Origin: Gracilibacillus alcaliphilus
Lineage (GTDB): Bacteria; Bacillota; Bacilli; Bacillales; Amphibacillaceae
Reading direction: 5' to 3'
DNA: 64,000 nt
Assembly (NCBI RefSeq): GCF_016909015.1
Contig: NZ_JAFBFA010000017.1
Coordinates: forward strand, 1-64,000
In this document: in pieces, positions 61,188-64,000 of the stretch
Numbering within the stretch: the stretch's first letter is position 1
How the letters are laid out: each line of letters begins with the position of its first letter
Program-made: the position numbers and the translations under genes
The notes under the pieces: model-generated
The model's database searches: none
What the model saw: only the letters and a program-made list of their open reading frames with translations
Told to the model about the DNA's origin: nothing

Positions 61188-61195
61188 CATGGTAA

Positions 61196-62035
61196 TTAAC
61201 CTTTTGTTCCGCCAGCAGTTAATCCTGAAATTAAAAAGCGCTGTAAGAATAAATATACGGTAGCGACAGGCACAGCTATAAGGATGGAACCAGCTGCAAA
61301 CCGAGTAAAGTTATTTGCAAATTGATCATTGATAAAGTTAAACAAACCAACGGCCAGCGTATAATTGTCCTGACTGGACAATATGATAGATGGCAATAAG
61401 AAGTCAAATAAAGGCATCATGAAATTAAATAAAGCTACTACCGCTAGAATTGGTTTAGCTAACGGTAACATGATACTCCAGAACACCCGTAAATGGCCGG
61501 CGCCATCAATTTTGGCTGCCTCATCCAATTCTCTTGGTATGGTGTCGAAATATCCCTTCACTAACCAGGCATTAAACGGTATTTGGCCTCCTAGATAAAC
61601 AAGGATTAAACCGGTTAGGGTGTCCAGCATGCCAATCATATTTAAGAAAATATAGAGGGCAACCATGGCCATCATAACAGGGAACATTTGCAGTAAGAGA
61701 AAGATATATAAAGCATTCTTCTTACCAACAAATTGATAACGAGAAAAGGCATAGGCTACCAAAGAAGTAAGAATCACACTTCCAAATGCTACAGAAATCG
61801 ATACGATCAATGAATTCTTATACCAGATTAAATAATCACTTTGTTCACTAAACAACCATTTGTAATGTTCTAATGAGAAGTTCTCTGGGATAAGGGAAGA
61901 TGAATAGAGACTTGTACCTTGATTAAAGGACATACCAACAGTCCAAATCAATGGATAAAAGATAATGATCGAAGTGATAATGATAATGAGATATATCAAG
62001 GCCACTTCCACTTTTGATTTTTGCTTTTGATTCAT
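61196..62035 (-). CDS. mdxG: Maltodextrin ABC permease MdxG/MalG
   Basis: A 279-residue permease with six hydrophobic segments and the EAA motif PRELDEAAKIDGAGHLRVFWS (near residues 165-185). The C-terminus FLISGLTAGGTKG is the conserved MalG ending. The start ATG overlaps the mdxF stop by one base (TAATG). With MdxF it forms the channel; no ATPase gene is present, so MsmX-type sharing is likely. Confidence 0.93.
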   Translation of the reverse strand: MNQKQKSKVEVALIYLIIIITSIIIFYPLIWTVGMSFNQGTSLYSSSLIPENFSLEHYKWLFSEQSDYLIWYKNSLIVSISVAFGSVILTSLVAYAFSRYQFVGKKNALYIFLLLQMFPVMMAMVALYIFLNMIGMLDTLTGLILVYLGGQIPFNAWLVKGYFDTIPRELDEAAKIDGAGHLRVFWSIMLPLAKPILAVVALFNFMMPLFDFLLPSIILSSQDNYTLAVGLFNFINDQFANNFTRFAAGSILIAVPVATVYLFLQRFLISGLTAGGTKG

Positions 62036-63336
62036 TATAATTCACCTTCTTCTTTAAATGACTTGGTTTGTCTGAATTGATAAAAGGCAAAACCAGAGAT
62101 GATAAGTCCCATAATTAAAGAGATAACAGCTGCCATGGCGTAATTATTAGTTTCAAATGTCAGTTTATATACCCAAGAGATTAGAATATCGGTACCACCG
62201 GCATTTTGCCCTCTTACTGGCGGGCCGCCTTCATTAAAGAGATAAATAATATTGAAGTTATTAAAGTTTTGCGCATATTGCATAATTAATAAAGGTGCAG
62301 TGGCAAACATAATATGCGGAAACGTTATAAATCTAAATTTTTGCAGGCGAGATCCTCCATCGACATCTGCTGCTTCATACCAGTCTTTAGATATACTTTG
62401 CAAAACACCTGTAAATAAAGCAAAAATAAATGGGAATCCCAGCCATGTTTGAATTAAAATAACGGCTGTTCGGGCATAAAATGGCTCGCTAAGCCAAGGA
62501 ATTCCATCACCGCCCAATAATGGGATAATAATATCCCGGTTAATGGCACCAAAATCATCATTGAACATGGCCGAGAAAATCAAAATAGTCACAAAAGCAG
62601 GAACTGCCCAAGGTAAGATAAAGATTGTCCGAATCAGTTTTTTAAATTTAATTCTCGGATCATTTACAATTAGGGCAAGGAACAATCCAACTGCGATTTG
62701 TAAGGTAGTAGCCACAACGGTCCAGACAATCGTCCATGCTAAAACACTAATAAACGTATCTTGCCAGATCGGAACAGAGACCAATTCGATAAAGTTTTGA
62801 AATCCTACCCAATCCACTAGATTTCTAGGTGGAGAGTTATATAAAGTATAATTAGTGAAAGCTAACAAAATGGAAAACATCAATGGGAAGATGACTACAA
62901 AAATCATCAATAATAGACCTGGAACGGTCATCAAATAAGGAAAAGCACTATCATAGAAATCAATAATGGTATCCTTAAATCCTTTAGCTTTCCAGCCGTC
63001 TTTTAGCTTTATGGCTTGATTACGTGCATCTAGCACATTAAATACATATAATGCGAGCAAGAGGATACTTGCAATTAAGGCTAGCACACCAAAAACAAGT
63101 AGTCGGATCGAGTGATCAGTGCCTGGTATCGTTCCTAGTGTACGTAATCCCCATAATCCATAATTGATACTGTCTAAGAGCGTTGTCAAAAACGCTAATT
63201 CCAGTATGATAAAGATAGTTCCTTTTAAAAATCTTCGGTTATATAGTTGGCCGAGACCGGCAAACAAGATAGAAAGTATTGTCGCAATAGTCGGATTATG
63301 ATTAGAAAACTTGTGTTTGTCTTTCTTGTGATCCAC
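62035..63336 (-). CDS. mdxF: Maltodextrin ABC permease MdxF/MalF with N-terminal extension
   Basis: A 433-residue permease. The first ~140 residues form an extra membrane domain (LSILFAGLGQLYNRRFLKG near residue 27) that MdxF-type proteins carry and MalF of enteric bacteria lacks in this form. The permease core has the EAA loop KDWYEAADVDGGSRLQKFRF (near residue 345). I start at GTG 63336 (V-DHKKDKHK), behind GGGGGT; the frame remains open to 63438 but that part is made of the tandem repeat at 63360-63490 and is not coding in style. It is in an operon with mdxE upstream and mdxG downstream. Confidence 0.9.
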   Translation of the reverse strand: MDHKKDKHKFSNHNPTIATILSILFAGLGQLYNRRFLKGTIFIILELAFLTTLLDSINYGLWGLRTLGTIPGTDHSIRLLVFGVLALIASILLLALYVFNVLDARNQAIKLKDGWKAKGFKDTIIDFYDSAFPYLMTVPGLLLMIFVVIFPLMFSILLAFTNYTLYNSPPRNLVDWVGFQNFIELVSVPIWQDTFISVLAWTIVWTVVATTLQIAVGLFLALIVNDPRIKFKKLIRTIFILPWAVPAFVTILIFSAMFNDDFGAINRDIIIPLLGGDGIPWLSEPFYARTAVILIQTWLGFPFIFALFTGVLQSISKDWYEAADVDGGSRLQKFRFITFPHIMFATAPLLIMQYAQNFNNFNIIYLFNEGGPPVRGQNAGGTDILISWVYKLTFETNNYAMAAVISLIMGLIISGFAFYQFRQTKSFKEEGEL

Positions 63337-63359
63337 TACGGCTACCCCCGTCCATTCGT

Positions 63360-63539
63360 TTTTATTTGATAAGATGTGAATTCGGCAGACTAAGACCGTG
63401 ATAACAATTACCGTGTCTGCATCATCCTGTACGTTCACAGATTAAAACCGTGACGACAATCACCACATCTGCATTAGTACATCCTGTACGTTGAAAGTTC
63501 AGGTCAACGCACGTCATTTTTATCAGACTTTTTTGAACA
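63360..63539 (-). repeat. Tandem repeat and MITE-end between mdxE and mdxF
   Basis: Minus strand. A ~57-bp imperfect duplication built of AACGTACAGGATG...GCAGA...CACGGT-T--TCTG occupies about 63370-63490. It is joined to TGTTCAAAAAAGTCTGATAAAAATGACGT at 63539-63511, matching the left end of the 44.6-kb MITE-like element. Its TACATCCTGTACG word recurs, diverged, within 43351-43439. It interrupts an otherwise tight transporter operon. Confidence 0.6.
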
Positions 63540-63572
63540 AGCCTCTATTTAGCAAAATTCTTTAAAAGTAAG

Positions 63573-63601
63573 GAAGGGAAGAAAGATTTTTTCTTCCCTT
63601 C
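63573..63601 (-). promoter_or_regulatory. Hairpin after mdxE, possible mRNA stabiliser or weak terminator
   Basis: GAAGGGAAGAAA pairs with TTTCTTCCCTTC directly after the mdxE stop. The tail CTTACTTTTAA is only partly T-rich. Such hairpins after binding-protein genes commonly raise their mRNA relative to the permeases. Confidence 0.55.
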
Positions 63602-63609
63602 ATTGGATA

Positions 63610-64000
63610 TTATTGAGCACCGCCGCTGGCACTAATATTTGCTTCTATCTGTTCCACTGCCTCTGAAAGAACAGAACTAGGATCTTCTCCTTCTGCAATA
63701 AATTGTAATCCATTGTTCATTGGCTCCCAGACTTGAGACATCTGCGGCGTACTAGGCATGGGTACACCATTGTCAATTTGTTCACTAAATGCTTGGAAAA
63801 TAGGGTCTTCCAAGTTTTCTAAGGCATTGGTGTTAGTAGGCAGCTCGCCAGCCGTTTCAAAGTAATGTTGTGAATTCTCCTCATTGGTAAGGAATAAGGC
63901 CAAATCTGTTGCCCATTCTACTTCATCTGAATAATAAGAGACCATCCATGCCTTCACACCAACAAAAGTTTGTGCATCTTCACCATCAATAGTTGGGAAA
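63610..64000 (-). CDS. mdxE: Maltodextrin-binding protein MdxE, C-terminal part
   Basis: The last ~129 residues of a maltose/maltodextrin-binding protein; the gene continues beyond the window. GVKAWMVSYYSDEVEWATDLALFLTNEENSQ-type sequence, AGELPTNTNAL and QMSQVWEPMNNGLQFI are the C-terminal lobe pattern of MalE proteins. It is followed by mdxF and mdxG. The 5' end, signal peptide and promoter are outside the window. Confidence 0.85.
   Translation of the reverse strand, partial: FPTIDGEDAQTFVGVKAWMVSYYSDEVEWATDLALFLTNEENSQHYFETAGELPTNTNALENLEDPIFQAFSEQIDNGVPMPSTPQMSQVWEPMNNGLQFIAEGEDPSSVLSEAVEQIEANISASGGAQ

Noticed and set aside
63337..63438. Longer mdxF starting at ATG 63438
   Set aside because: The extension is made of intergenic tandem repeat and has no homology to MdxF.
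1..64000. tRNA, rRNA, CRISPR array or prophage
   Set aside because: No cloverleaf, rRNA segment, regularly spaced repeats or phage genes were recognised in the window by reading; a tRNAscan or CRISPR finder run would settle this.

Overview
The window looks like a chromosome segment from a low-GC Gram-positive of the Bacillaceae, most like the salt- or alkali-tolerant genera (Gracilibacillus, Oceanobacillus, Virgibacillus). This is inferred from strong AGGAGG-type ribosome binding sites, several TTG starts, the gene families present, a B. subtilis-like glgBCDAP order, a YkoGH/PepSY-type module, an MdxEFG transporter, CcpA-type cre boxes and a Rex operator. The genus is not certain. I see no tRNA, rRNA, CRISPR array, prophage or intact transposase.

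Layout. (1) 0.45-6.8 kb: NCS2 nucleobase permease with a quinone-reductase-like enzyme, an L-lactate permease behind a Rex operator, and an NhaC-type Na+/H+ antiporter. (2) 7.2-19.8 kb: a phosphoglucomutase-glycogen cluster, pgcA-glgB-glgC-glgD-glgA-glgP-GH13 amylase, covering glucose-6-P to glycogen and back. (3) 19.9-22.4 kb, minus strand: an orphan receiver/BTAD regulator and a hemolysin III-type membrane protein. (4) 22.8-26.1 kb: an IclR regulator with the last two Weimberg-pathway enzymes (2-keto-3-deoxy-pentonate dehydratase, 2-oxoglutarate semialdehyde dehydrogenase). The first enzyme, a YjhG/YagF-type D-xylonate dehydratase, lies 12-16 kb away at 37.7-39.7 kb. Nearly identical GTTTT-N7-AAAAC palindromes precede both enzyme units, and a related site covers the iclR promoter, so they look like one split regulon. 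(5) 26.5-37.4 kb: a YesMN-type two-component system behind a cre site, then an ABC sugar importer without ATPase, a Gfo/Idh/MocA oxidoreductase, a DUF6807 protein, a TIM-barrel isomerase/epimerase and a cytoplasmic GH63-like glycosidase. (6) 40.2-43.2 kb: a ThuA-like protein with two more Gfo/Idh/MocA dehydrogenases. Regions 5 and 6 both resemble keto-glycoside (C3-oxidation) pathways of unknown substrate. (7) 43.6-59.9 kb: housekeeping genes (LCP cell-wall ligase, flavin reductase, HesB-like protein, Ca2+ P-type ATPase, SAM hydrolase-like protein, heme O synthase, GNAT, a two-component system with a PepSY protein, catalase). (8) 60-64 kb, minus strand: a maltodextrin ABC transporter (mdxE partial, mdxF, mdxG) and a LacI-type regulator, which can feed the glycogen/maltodextrin enzymes of region 2.

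Between genes there are several dispersed repeats: a ~200-bp stem-loop element in three copies (0.1, 37.5, 55.9 kb), a ~240-bp MITE-like element with TGTTCAAAAA ends (44.6 kb, with end fragments at 0.33 and 63.5 kb), a ~400-bp element at 46 kb, hairpin elements near 43.3 kb and a degenerate 21-bp tandem repeat at 52.4 kb. The most interesting local structures are the glgC leader, where a perfect 8-bp hairpin separates the Shine-Dalgarno sequence from the start codon, and the split IclR/Weimberg regulon.
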